DNA of 64,000 bases from Lachnospiraceae bacterium (GTDB taxonomy: Bacteria > Bacillota > Clostridia > Lachnospirales > Lachnospiraceae), in the NCBI GenBank assembly GCA_902362715.1, contig CABIXN010000004.1, positions 87,337-151,336 of the forward strand, given 5' to 3'. Under the pieces are notes generated by a model. That model was not told the DNA's origin. It saw only the letters and a program-made list of their open reading frames with translations, and did not search any database. This document shows positions 33,279 through 41,379 of the stretch, in pieces; position 1 is the stretch's first letter, and each line of letters starts with the position of its first letter. The translations under genes and the position numbers were made by a program.

Positions 33279-33442
33279 CCCCATTCTTACTCAATATGTT
33301 TTTGGGTAAATCAACGGGGGAGTTTCACTGTCGTGGAAGTTCACCGTTGATTTAGCTAATTTCATGTGTTTATTATTCTTCCGAGGTCGAACCAACCCCT
33401 AGTTGTTATGTAATGCATATTAACAACAATTCTAAGAATGGG
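33279..33442 (-). ncRNA. Retron msr-msd non-coding RNA
   Basis: The region between effector and reverse transcriptase has the expected parts on the minus strand. The 5' arm a1, CCCATTCTTA plus AATATG, pairs with the 3' arm a2, CATATT plus TAAGAATGGG. Inside is a short GGTTCGACC hairpin. The msd stem is TAAATCAACGG/CCGTTGATTTA (11 bp; 33344-33354 with 33307-33317) and closes a loop of about 26 bases. By analogy with Ec86, whose a1 ends TTA followed by the branching G, the candidate branching G is the base right after CCCATTCTTA, which is also the last base of the effector's TAG stop. Exact msDNA ends cannot be fixed by eye. Confidence 0.8.
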
Positions 33443-34352
33443 ATGATTTATAGAAATCACAATACATTATCTCAATCCGTATCATATCACATGTTTCACG
33501 ACTTGTACAGTGTGCAACCATTCTTTCTATTGACTTATATCCTTTTTGAGTCAATTCATATACTGCATATCTTTGATCTGTCATTTTGATAATCTGTTTA
33601 TCATAAAACAATAATTTCAAAGCAGCGTTAAACAGTACATTAAATTCTTTCATTTCTATATTTTCATCCTGAGCAACCGTTTGAATCATACCAACTAATT
33701 TTTTTGAATTTATCTGTTTAAAATAATACAACAAAAGTTGAATAAAATAATGCATACCGGCAATCGTATTTAATCTAATTTTTTTATCATTGCTATCTTT
33801 TGAATGTTTTTCTCTTATATTTTTTAGCAAGTCACGCGCAAACTCATCTTCATCCGAAGTATATTCAACAACATTTAATTTATTTTTCTTTCTTAGGAAT
33901 TTGATCGGGCCAAGCATTATAAAACTTTTATCTTTAGCTCTCTTTTTATCAACTGCAGCTATCACTTTATTGACTGTATATTCATTATTGGTAAATGCTC
34001 CCAATTCAACCAATGAACCTGCACTTTCACAGATTATAGCTATAATATGTGAATTATTTGCCAAAAACTGCTCATAACTAAGTAAATCCGCATTTTTCGT
34101 TTTATTCAATACATCAATTAATAAATCCTCTGGATAAAATACCTTAATAGGTAATTGCCAAGAATATCTGCCTTTATCTTTTTCTAACAATACCCTCATT
34201 CTATCTCTTAACGATTTCTTTAATTTCGTGCTTGCCCCACCACAAAGAAACACAATTATATATTGTTCCTCAATACGGCAAAAAATCTTTGTATATATTT
34301 CTTTTAAAGATTTCTTTGTATTTATGTCTATTTCATCAAACTTTTTTGTCAT
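33432..34352 (-). CDS. Retron effector, nucleoside deoxyribosyltransferase-like with C-terminal winged helix (Eco1/Ec86 type)
   Basis: A 306-residue protein collinear with the Ec86 retron effector: VFLCGG (34-39), KVFYPEDLL (70-78), CESAGSLVELGAFTNNE (108-124, conserved Glu116), SFIMLGPIKFLRKKNK in the middle, and a C-terminal winged-helix part with IIKMTDQRYAVYELTQKGY and MIRIEIM. In Eco1 the N-terminal NDT-like domain degrades NAD or nucleotides when released, and the msDNA with the reverse transcriptase holds it in check. It is first in the operon, and its last codons overlap the a1 arm of the retron RNA. AGGAAA lies about 10 bases before the ATG. It appears intact. Confidence 0.92.
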   Translation of the reverse strand: MTKKFDEIDINTKKSLKEIYTKIFCRIEEQYIIVFLCGGASTKLKKSLRDRMRVLLEKDKGRYSWQLPIKVFYPEDLLIDVLNKTKNADLLSYEQFLANNSHIIAIICESAGSLVELGAFTNNEYTVNKVIAAVDKKRAKDKSFIMLGPIKFLRKKNKLNVVEYTSDEDEFARDLLKNIREKHSKDSNDKKIRLNTIAGMHYFIQLLLYYFKQINSKKLVGMIQTVAQDENIEMKEFNVLFNAALKLLFYDKQIIKMTDQRYAVYELTQKGYKSIERMVAHCTSRETCDMIRIEIMYCDFYKSSHS

Positions 34353-34406
34353 TTTATTTTCCTAACTATGTATTTTAATAAATCAATAGGAGCATTTAGG
34401 ACAGTA

Positions 34407-34820
34407 TTACCTGCCCCTATGCTTCTCTTTCCTTTTCTGCTGTTTCAGTTCAAACTGCCGCTGTTTCTCTGCCTCCCATTTTTCCCGGATTACAGTCTTA
34501 CATTCAGTTTTTAACTGCTCCTGCTGTAATCAAAGCCTGCTGCGATTTTGTGCCTATGTCGGTATTCTGTACCTGTTTTCGGACTTCTCTTTGTACCCGT
34601 TTCGGATTACGACCAGCTTCCTTTACATCAGTTGCCACAGCGGACTAAATTTCAGTCGATAGTAATTTTTCAGAACAAAATCGTATACCTCATAATCTTT
34701 CGGCTCCGCTCCAAACGTAACCTTGCATACAGATAATTTTCCCTCCGATATGCGTTCAAAAACACCTATCCAGAATGGTTCCTCAAAAAATACTATCAAT
34801 CTGCCCGATACTTTGTCCAT
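34407..34820 (-). pseudogene. yjdF: YjdF-family (DUF2992) gene with two frameshifts
   Basis: The start is normal (AAGGAGGAATTGTC before ATG 34820), and the frame gives MDKVSGRLIVFFEEPFWIGV through VLKNYYRLKFSP, then leaves register after the codon for Pro. A one-base shift restores VATDVKEAGRNPKRVQ to GTKSQQAL. A second shift (two bases missing) restores QQEQLKTECKTVIREKWEAEKQ through QKRKEKHRGR and TAA at 34407-34409. All pieces are the standard YjdF protein, so the gene was whole until recently. YjdF proteins are small and of unknown function, often controlled by an azaaromatic-binding riboswitch, which is apparently present upstream. Confidence 0.88.
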
Positions 34821-34837
34821 GACAATTCCTCCTTAAA

Positions 34838-34945
34838 TGATTGTACTGAACAAAGAACGGACGCCCCAAGGAGGGAGGGCTACTTACACCAAAGCGGTGC
34901 GGCCGGACTACCTACCGACTCTATAAGAGATGTTATCCCTTACGT
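34838..34945 (-). promoter_or_regulatory. Probable yjdF riboswitch
   Basis: The 100 or so bases ahead of yjdF are G/C-rich and structured, unlike the rest of the island. On the minus strand they include GTCGGTAGGTAGTCCGGCCG, then CACCGCTTTGGTGTAAGTAG and CCCTCCCTCCTTGGGG. Several helices can be drawn, for example CACC-GCTT-TGGTG. The yjdF RNA motif, which binds azaaromatic compounds, usually occupies this position. I assign it from position and structure; I cannot match the published consensus base by base. Confidence 0.6.
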
Positions 34946-35038
34946 TGTGTTTTTATCTCTGCTCTTTGATTTTAGCACGCTATCGGCAAATTTACCACAA
35001 GAAATAAGGAGCATAACTGCCGCCACGCCCCCCAATTT

Positions 35039-35353
35039 CTACCGTTCCAATTCTTTCTCGATTTTTTGCTTTTGTCCTCTCAAATCATTCTGTTTCTCAT
35101 ACAGATTGTCTCGTTCTTTACAAAGTGTTTTCATGCGTTCCAACTGCATCCTCACTCCCTCCCGGTAATCCGGCTCTATCCGTTTGTATTCTCTGGTCAG
35201 ACTGCGTATCTCATTATTATTCGATTTTATCTGCTCCGACACGCATATCCAGGCAATAAGGTGGCGGACTTCCATATCCGTATCATACAAATTTGTTTCT
35301 GAAAGAATTTTTGCACATAATCGAACCATGGCTTTTTTCTCCATATCTGTCAC
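35039..35353 (-). CDS. Hypothetical coiled-coil protein
   Basis: A 104-residue, strongly charged protein starting from GTG 35353 (AGGAGATG upstream). The C-terminal half is predicted coiled coil (ERMKTLCKERDNLYEKQNDL and on). It resembles small accessory proteins of conjugative or mobilisable elements by composition and setting, but I do not recognise a family. It may be the end of a mobilisation module together with the truncated gene at 35415. Confidence 0.5.
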   Translation of the reverse strand: MTDMEKKAMVRLCAKILSETNLYDTDMEVRHLIAWICVSEQIKSNNNEIRSLTREYKRIEPDYREGVRMQLERMKTLCKERDNLYEKQNDLRGQKQKIEKELER

Positions 35354-35414
35354 TCTATCATCTCCTCCTATCTGCTCGTTTCAAACACCCCAAATCCACC
35401 ACTTTCTCATGCAA

Positions 35415-35723
35415 TCAGTCAATAGTGTCGCTCTGCTCCTTCAGCAAATTACTTGTTTCCGAAAGTTCCGATACTTCCTGCCGGATTGCTTCGCCCTCCT
35501 GTCGTATCTGCTCCGTTTCCTGCTCTGCTTTCTTCTGCTGAATCTGAATATATGATAATCGCTCTTTCCCGTCAGAAATAGATTGCTCTAGTTTCGCAAC
35601 TTCCTTTGCCCGCTCCTTTTTCTCAAAATCCAGAACAGATAACGCCTGTTTCAATGATACTCTTGTATCAAGTTCCCGCTTGCTTGTAAAACCTGTTCCT
35701 TCCGCAATCTCCCTTATACCCAC
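35415..35723 (-). pseudogene. Truncated mobile-element gene, coiled-coil part
   Basis: About 102 codons rich in Glu, Lys and Gln: TSKRELDTRVSLKQALSVLD, then a long coiled coil ending KEQSDTID and a stop. The beginning is cut off at about 35725, where a plus-strand gene tail starts abruptly, so the visible Met is probably internal. The style is that of relaxase or recombinase C-terminal regions of integrative elements; the exact family is not recognised. Confidence 0.45.
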
Positions 35724-35727
35724 GGTT

Positions 35728-35871
35728 ACTTATGAATTGCCCTATGAGGGAGCAAAAGAAATGCTCTTAGTAGATGATGTTGACAACAGAGAATTTCTCT
35801 GCAATCTGTTTCTTTCTATGTACAATGAACTTCCTATACCGAAGAAAAAGAAAACCACCTCCAAAAAATAA
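35728..35871 (+). pseudogene. 3' fragment of an unidentified gene
   Basis: The plus-strand frame reads TYELPYEGAKEMLLVDDVDN, then REFLCNLFLSMYNELP and a Lys-rich tail ending at TAA (35869-35871). The coding look begins only at about 35728, where the opposite-strand fragment ends, so this is a gene tail joined by recombination. A terminator follows. No family is recognised. Confidence 0.4.
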
Positions 35872-35875
35872 CGAC

Positions 35876-35927
35876 AAAAACGCCCTTAGTCGTGTTACCC
35901 ACAGCTAAGGACGTTTTAATATGGATT
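35876..35927. terminator. Terminator-like inverted repeat near the guaA junction
   Basis: AAAAACGCCCTTAG (35876-35889) pairs with CTAAGGACGTTTT (35915-35927) with one mismatch, flanked by A and T tracts. The remaining bases to the guaA stop are A/T-rich with no gene. Confidence 0.7.
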
Positions 35928-36083
35928 GTTATATCAGAAAGCCAATTTCTTTTATTCTCTTACCCACAAACCACTGGATAGTGAGAATAATCGCTCTAAT
36001 ATAACTGTTATCAATTTGTTATCAAAAGATTTCTTCAAGCACCGCAAACCCGCATAACTACTGTGTTTTTACGACCTCTCAGT

Positions 36084-37628
36084 TTATTCAAACTCTATCG
36101 TCCCTGGCGGTTTACTAGTCAAATCATAGAATACCCGATTTACGCCTTTGACTTCGTTGATGATTCTGCTCATGACTTTGTTCAGTACTTCATATGGAAG
36201 TTCTGCCGATTCTGCCGTCATAAAATCAATGGTTTTCACTGCTCGAAGCGCTACAGCATAATCATAAGTTCTCTCATCCCCCATAACGCCTACAGAGCGC
36301 ATATTGGTCAGCGCTGCAAAGTACTGGTTTATGTCTCTGTCCAGTCCGGCGTTTGCTATTTCTTCCCGGTATATTGCATCTGCATCCTGCACGATCCGAA
36401 CCTTTTCGGCATTTACTTCGCTGATGATGCGGATTCCAAGTCCCGGTCCCGGGAACGGCTGGCGGAATACAAGATATTCAGGAATCCCAAGCTGAAGCCC
36501 TGCCTGACGTACTTCGTCTTTGAACAAATCACGAAGGGGCTCTATGATTTCTTTGAAATCTACACAGTCCGGAAGACCTCCTACATTATGATGGGATTTG
36601 ATTACAGCTGATTCGCCGCCAAGTCCGCTTTCTACTACATCCGGATAGATGGTTCCCTGAACAAGGAAATCTACTGCGCCGATTTTCTTTGCTTCCTCTT
36701 CAAATACACGGATAAATTCTTCACCGATAATTTTTCTTTTTGCTTCCGGCTCTTCAACACCTTTCAGCTTTTCATAGAAACGCTCCTGGGCATTAACACG
36801 GATAAAATTCAGGTCATAGCTGCCTTCCGGTCCAAATACCGCTTCTACTTCATCCCCTTCATTTTTTCTTAAAAGTCCTTGATCTACAAACACGCAGGTC
36901 AGCTGATCTCCGATTGCTTTCGATAATAAGACCGCTGCCACAGAAGAGTCTACACCGCCGGATAATGCGCACAACACTTTTCCATCTCCGACCTTTTCAC
37001 GGATTTCTCTGATGGAATTTTCCACAAAGGAATCCATGCGCCACTCTCCTGCACACCCGCAGATATCATGAACAAAGTTGGAGAGCATCGTCTTTCCTTC
37101 TACTGTATGCAGTACTTCCGGATGAAACTGAATCGCATACAGATTTTTCTCCGGATATTCTGCCGCTGCAGTTGGGCAGTCTGCCGTATAGGCACAGATC
37201 TGAAATCCCGGAGCCACTTTGGAAATATAATCAAAATGACTCATCCAGCAGATTGTGGACGGGGAAACACCTGTAAACAATCTGGAACCGGTTTCTACAA
37301 ATACTTCCGTTTTTCCATACTCACGGATATCTGCACGCTCCACTCTGCCTCCCAGAATATGCTGCATCAGCTGGGCGCCATAGCAGAGCCCAAGTACTGG
37401 AATACCCAGTTCAAAAAGCTCTTTCGTATAGGTAGGGGCTCCGTCCTCATAACAGCTGTTGGGGCCGCCTGTTAAAATGATTCCTTTTGGATTCATTTCT
37501 TTAATTTTCTCAATATCGGTTTTGTAGGAATAGATTTCGCAGTAAACGTTGCATTCGCGGACACGCCGCGCAACCAGCTGATTATACTGTCCGCCAAAGT
37601 CTACTACAATGACAGTTTCTCTGTTCAT
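36084..37628 (-). CDS. guaA: GMP synthase (glutamine-hydrolysing)
   Basis: A 514-residue enzyme that aminates XMP to GMP. The N-terminal class I glutamine amidotransferase domain has LGLCYGAQ (nucleophile Cys) and FHPEV. The ATP-pyrophosphatase domain has the P-loop LSGGVDSSV. The C-terminal dimerisation domain ends in KPPGTIEFE, as usual. ATG 37628 follows AAGGAGGAG; the 15-residue extension from 37673 is discarded. The 3' end, a known integration site for genomic islands in many bacteria, is where the accessory region of this window begins. Confidence 0.97.
   Translation of the reverse strand: MNRETVIVVDFGGQYNQLVARRVRECNVYCEIYSYKTDIEKIKEMNPKGIILTGGPNSCYEDGAPTYTKELFELGIPVLGLCYGAQLMQHILGGRVERADIREYGKTEVFVETGSRLFTGVSPSTICWMSHFDYISKVAPGFQICAYTADCPTAAAEYPEKNLYAIQFHPEVLHTVEGKTMLSNFVHDICGCAGEWRMDSFVENSIREIREKVGDGKVLCALSGGVDSSVAAVLLSKAIGDQLTCVFVDQGLLRKNEGDEVEAVFGPEGSYDLNFIRVNAQERFYEKLKGVEEPEAKRKIIGEEFIRVFEEEAKKIGAVDFLVQGTIYPDVVESGLGGESAVIKSHHNVGGLPDCVDFKEIIEPLRDLFKDEVRQAGLQLGIPEYLVFRQPFPGPGLGIRIISEVNAEKVRIVQDADAIYREEIANAGLDRDINQYFAALTNMRSVGVMGDERTYDYAVALRAVKTIDFMTAESAELPYEVLNKVMSRIINEVKGVNRVFYDLTSKPPGTIEFE
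36085..36095 (-). other. guaA-end copy of the possible attachment site
   Basis: TATTCAAACTC covers most of the last codons of guaA (GAG TTT GAA TAA). It matches 31341-31351 exactly and marks the junction between core chromosome and accessory island. guaA 3' ends are known integration targets; no integrase is visible in the window. Confidence 0.4.
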
Positions 37629-37943
37629 TGATTCTCCTCCTTGGTATACTATTTTCTCAGAAATTGCCTGCAAAAACTGATGACAGTTTTATATCATAGG
37701 AAATTTTCATTGTTTTCATTATAATTTTCATTTAGAATCGCTTCCTAATTATATAATACGCTCCTTTGGCAAATCAAGCCTTAATTCAGGAAAGAGGCAA
37801 CTTTCCCAAATTTCCTGCAGATTTCTGCAATTTATAATGAGATTTTTAACGGCCTGTCCTTGTAAGCCATAACAAGCAAGTCCCCGGCAGCTGACAGCTT
37901 GACTCTGATATTTACTCAGACATCTGGGGACTTTCTTGAAGGA
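37629..37943 (-). other. guaA-spoIIID intergenic region
   Basis: Holds a guaA promoter on the minus strand, TTGATT (37777-37772) and TATAAT (37753-37748) spaced 18 bases apart, giving a leader of about 110 bases. The spoIIID terminator lies at 37875-37935. No purine riboswitch core was found. Confidence 0.6.
37875..37935 (-). terminator. Terminator after spoIIID
   Basis: GAAAGTCCCC (minus strand) and GGGGACTT form an inverted repeat around a long loop 9 bases past the spoIIID stop. The loop holds a further CTGAGTAAATATCAG hairpin and GCTGTCAGC-type pairing. Confidence 0.55.
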
Positions 37944-38195
37944 TTAAATTTTATGCAGATATTTTTCTCTGGTTGCCAGGCCGCCGCGAATATGGCGCTC
38001 TGATTTATTCACATCCAGAACCTTTCTGGTCTCCGTAGCCAGAGAAGGATTAATCTGCTGCAGACGTTCAGTCACATCTTTATGTACGGTACTTTTACTG
38101 ATTCCAAATTTCTTGGCGGTCTGACGTACGGTTGCATTATTATCTATAATGTATTTCGCGATTTCCATTGCTCGCTCCTCAATATAACTTTTCAA
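37944..38195 (-). CDS. spoIIID: Sporulation transcriptional regulator SpoIIID
   Basis: An 83-residue DNA-binding protein matching SpoIIID over its length: KSYIEERAMEIAKYIIDNNA, the helix-turn-helix ATVRQTAKKFGISKSTVHKD, and the C-terminal RHIRGGLATREKYLHK. In sporulating Firmicutes it acts in the mother cell with sigma E to switch gene expression. The most likely start is TTG 38195, six bases after AGGGGA; the frame stays open for seven more codons upstream. Its presence is the best evidence here that the organism forms spores or descends from spore formers. Confidence 0.93.
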   Translation of the reverse strand: MKSYIEERAMEIAKYIIDNNATVRQTAKKFGISKSTVHKDVTERLQQINPSLATETRKVLDVNKSERHIRGGLATREKYLHKI

Positions 38196-38445
38196 AATGC
38201 TTCCCCTGCGGAACATTGTTTTTACAATATATGTGAAAGTTCAGTGAGTATGCGCCCTTTTTGGTAATATTTAAAATCCATGAAATAGTTAATGCTTTTT
38301 CAGATACATGGTGTTATATTATAAAATGTGTTATTGTTTTACAGAAATTAATTTCTCCTGTAGAACAAAAATCATAAGAAAATAATTCATTTTGCGGCAA
38401 TGTTAATCTTCAATAATGGAGACAAAACTGCCGGGGAGGGAAACT

Positions 38446-39834
38446 ATGTTTAAGCCAAAAGGGTCCGCAAATCAGGGATTGAATATTATTATTGTGGGCT
38501 GTGGAAAAGTAGGAACAACATTGGTTGAGCAGCTGGTAAAGGAAGGACACGATATCACCCTCATTGACCAAAACCGTCAGAAAATTCAGGCGCTTACCAA
38601 TACCTATGATGTCATGGGAATTGTAGGAAACGGTGCCAGCTACAGTGTGCAGATGGAAGCCGGTATTGAAAATACCAATTTGATTATTGCAGTTACAGAA
38701 TCTGACGAACTGAATCTGCTCTGCTGTACCGTCGCTAGACGTGTGGGAAACTGCGCTGCAATTGCAAGAGTCCGCACGCCTGACTACAGCAAAGAAGTAG
38801 GATACCTGCGGGAAAAATTGGGACTTGCTATGATTATCAACCCAGAACTTGAGGCTGCAAAGGAGGCTGCAAGAATACTGTATCTTCCCACAGCTTTGGA
38901 AATCAACTCATTTGCTCACGGCCAGGCCGAACTTGTAAAGTTCCGTGTTCCAAAAAACAATTTGCTAGATGGTATTACAATTTCAGATCTTGGCAAAAAA
39001 AGCCCTGCGAATACGCTTATTTGTGCCATTGAACGAGACGGAAAGGTCCATATTCCATCCGGTGATTTTATCATTCATGAAGGAGACGTTATCTCCTTTG
39101 TGGGGTCCAGAAAAGTATCCAAACCATTTCTGGAATATATTGGTTTTAAAACCCACCAGGTAAAGGACACCATGATTATCGGAGGCGGAAAGGCCGCTTA
39201 TTATCTCGCGAAACAATTATTACATATGGGTGTTTCTGTAAAAATTATTGAACATGACCGGGCCCGCTGTGAAGAACTCAGTATCTTACTGCCAAAAGCT
39301 ATTATTATTCATGGTGACGGAACAAACGAGGATCTGCTGAAAGAAGAAGGTATTGAGTATGTAGAATCTTTTGTTCCTCTTACCGGGATTGATGAGGAAA
39401 ATATTCTTTTGACCCTGTATGCAAGACAGGTGTCAAATGCAAAGGTAATTACAAAAATTAACCGGATTACCTTTAAAGATGTTATCAGCCGCCTGGATCT
39501 TGGAAGTGTAGTATACCCAAGGTATATTACATCGGAAGCCATTATTGCATATGTACGTGCAAAAAAAGACTCCATGCACAGTAACATTGAAACTCTTTAC
39601 CATATGTTTGACTACCGGGCAGAAGCAATTGAATTTTTAGTGGATGATGAATCCGCAGTTACTAATGTGCCTTTAATGGATTTGGCATTAAAGAAAAATC
39701 TGCTGGTCTGTTTCATAAACAGAAATGGAAACATCATTATTCCAAGCGGTCAGGACTGCATTATGGTAGGCGATACCGTTATGGTTGTTACGACTCACAC
39801 CGGTTTTAATGATATTCAGGATATTTTACAATAG
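38446..39834 (+). CDS. trkA: Trk potassium system NAD-binding subunit TrkA
   Basis: A 462-residue cytoplasmic gating subunit of the Trk/Ktr potassium uptake system. It is the double-length type: two RCK units, each with an NAD-binding Rossmann domain (IIIVGCGKVGTTL near residue 15 and MIIGGGKAAYYLAKQ near residue 235) followed by a TrkA_C domain. ATG 38446 follows GGGGAGGG; the ten upstream in-frame residues overlap the ribosome site. The partner channel trkH starts 11 bases downstream. No c-di-AMP (ydaO) riboswitch is visible in the leader. Confidence 0.95.
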   Translation: MFKPKGSANQGLNIIIVGCGKVGTTLVEQLVKEGHDITLIDQNRQKIQALTNTYDVMGIVGNGASYSVQMEAGIENTNLIIAVTESDELNLLCCTVARRVGNCAAIARVRTPDYSKEVGYLREKLGLAMIINPELEAAKEAARILYLPTALEINSFAHGQAELVKFRVPKNNLLDGITISDLGKKSPANTLICAIERDGKVHIPSGDFIIHEGDVISFVGSRKVSKPFLEYIGFKTHQVKDTMIIGGGKAAYYLAKQLLHMGVSVKIIEHDRARCEELSILLPKAIIIHGDGTNEDLLKEEGIEYVESFVPLTGIDEENILLTLYARQVSNAKVITKINRITFKDVISRLDLGSVVYPRYITSEAIIAYVRAKKDSMHSNIETLYHMFDYRAEAIEFLVDDESAVTNVPLMDLALKKNLLVCFINRNGNIIIPSGQDCIMVGDTVMVVTTHTGFNDIQDILQ

Positions 39835-39845
39835 CGGAGGCCAGA

Positions 39846-41321
39846 ATGAACGTCAAAGTAATTCGATATATTTTAGGTTATGTATTAAAGCTTGAAGCTC
39901 TTTTTTTGATACTTCCCTGCATTGTTGCTGTAATCTATAAAGAAACTACCGGCTTTTATTATCTTTTTGTACTGATACTATGCGGACTTTTGGGCTTTTT
40001 GATGTCCAGAAAAAAACCAGACAGCTTCGTCTTTTATTTGAAAGAAGGATGTATTGCCACCGCCCTCAGCTGGATTGTTTTAAGTCTATTTGGAGGGCTA
40101 CCTTTTTGGCTCAGCGGAGAAATTCCTTCTTTTGTTGATACATTATTTGAAACCGTTTCCGGTTTCACCACTACCGGAGCAAGTATTCTGTCGGATGTAG
40201 AGGCGCTCTCCCGCTGCTCATTATTCTGGCGCAGTTTTACCCACTGGATCGGGGGTATGGGAGTATTGGTCTTTTTGCTGGCCATCGTTCCCTTAAGCGG
40301 TGGTTCACACATTAACTTAATGCGCGCGGAAAGCCCCGGGCCTTCCGTTGGCAAACTGGTTCCCAAGCTTCGCCATACAGCCAGAATTTTGTACCTTATT
40401 TATTTAGGCATGACAATACTGGAGGTTATATTTCTCCTGGCAGGCCATATGTCACTTTTTGATGCCCTTACTACCTCCTTCGGCACAGCAGGAACCGGCG
40501 GTTTTGGCATTAAAAATGACAGTATGATGAGTTACTCCCCTTATCTGCAATGGGTAGTCACCATTTTTATGATTCTATTCGGGGTGAACTTTAATGCCTA
40601 TTATCTGATACTATTCAGGCGTTTTCGAAAAGCACTGCAGATTGAAGAGGTGAAATATTACATTATTATTATTCTGGTGTCTATAGGTATTATTTTTATC
40701 AATATTTATAACACCGTAATAGGAAGCGCCGATGCACTTCGACATGCCTCCTTTCAAGTGGCATCCATTATTACTACTACCGGTTTTGCCACTACAGATT
40801 TCAACCTGTGGCCTCAGACCAGCAAGACAATTCTTGTCCTGCTGATGTTCATCGGTGCCTGTGCAGGCAGTACCGGAGGCGGAATTAAAGTCTCCCGTTT
40901 TGTAATTCTGCTTAAAACAGTTGGAAGAGAATTAAACTCCTATATTCATCCAAAAAGCATTAAGAAAATTAAAATTGAAGGGAAACCCATTGATCCTGAG
41001 GTGGTAAGGGCAACAAATGTTTTCTTTATAACCTTTGTTATTATCTTTTCATTTTCCGTTTTCGCCATTTCTTTTGAAGGCAAGGATCTTATTACTAATT
41101 TTACAGCAGTGGCCGCCACTATCAACAATATCGGTCCCGGTCTGGAACTGGTAGGTCCCACACAGAATTTCGGAGGATTTAGGCCCTTTTCCAAATGCGT
41201 CCTGATTTTTGATATGCTTGCAGGAAGACTTGAGCTATTTCCGCTTCTGATTTTATTTCATCCTGCAGTCTGGAAGGATCTGTTTTTCCACAGATCAGGT
41301 GCGGGAAAAAAACATTCATAA
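39846..41321 (+). CDS. trkH: Trk/Ktr potassium uptake transmembrane subunit
   Basis: A 491-residue membrane protein with four M1-P-M2-like repeats. Selectivity-filter segments are visible as TVSGFTTTGAS, FGTAGTGGFG, ASIITTTGFATTD and TINNIGPGLE. The characteristic GGMGV/GACAGSTGGGIK stretches place it in the TrkH/TrkG/KtrB family. It imports potassium, gated by the TrkA subunit encoded just upstream. GCGGAGG precedes the ATG. Confidence 0.95.
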   Translation: MNVKVIRYILGYVLKLEALFLILPCIVAVIYKETTGFYYLFVLILCGLLGFLMSRKKPDSFVFYLKEGCIATALSWIVLSLFGGLPFWLSGEIPSFVDTLFETVSGFTTTGASILSDVEALSRCSLFWRSFTHWIGGMGVLVFLLAIVPLSGGSHINLMRAESPGPSVGKLVPKLRHTARILYLIYLGMTILEVIFLLAGHMSLFDALTTSFGTAGTGGFGIKNDSMMSYSPYLQWVVTIFMILFGVNFNAYYLILFRRFRKALQIEEVKYYIIIILVSIGIIFINIYNTVIGSADALRHASFQVASIITTTGFATTDFNLWPQTSKTILVLLMFIGACAGSTGGGIKVSRFVILLKTVGRELNSYIHPKSIKKIKIEGKPIDPEVVRATNVFFITFVIIFSFSVFAISFEGKDLITNFTAVAATINNIGPGLELVGPTQNFGGFRPFSKCVLIFDMLAGRLELFPLLILFHPAVWKDLFFHRSGAGKKHS

Positions 41322-41379
41322 TAAGAACCTTACTCAGATGATTCGAAAAGTCAACAACATCATACAGGAGTGATATAAA

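Noticed and set aside
33270..33294. Upstream TTG start for the retron reverse transcriptase
   Set aside because: It would lie in the a2 arm of the retron RNA and lacks a ribosome binding site; ATG 33270 has one.
37629..37760. Possible purine riboswitch upstream of guaA
   Set aside because: No three-way-junction core or TATA-type conserved loops could be found; only a promoter is visible.
38196..38445. Possible c-di-AMP (ydaO) riboswitch upstream of trkA
   Set aside because: I looked for the conserved core because potassium genes often have it, but none of the expected blocks is present.
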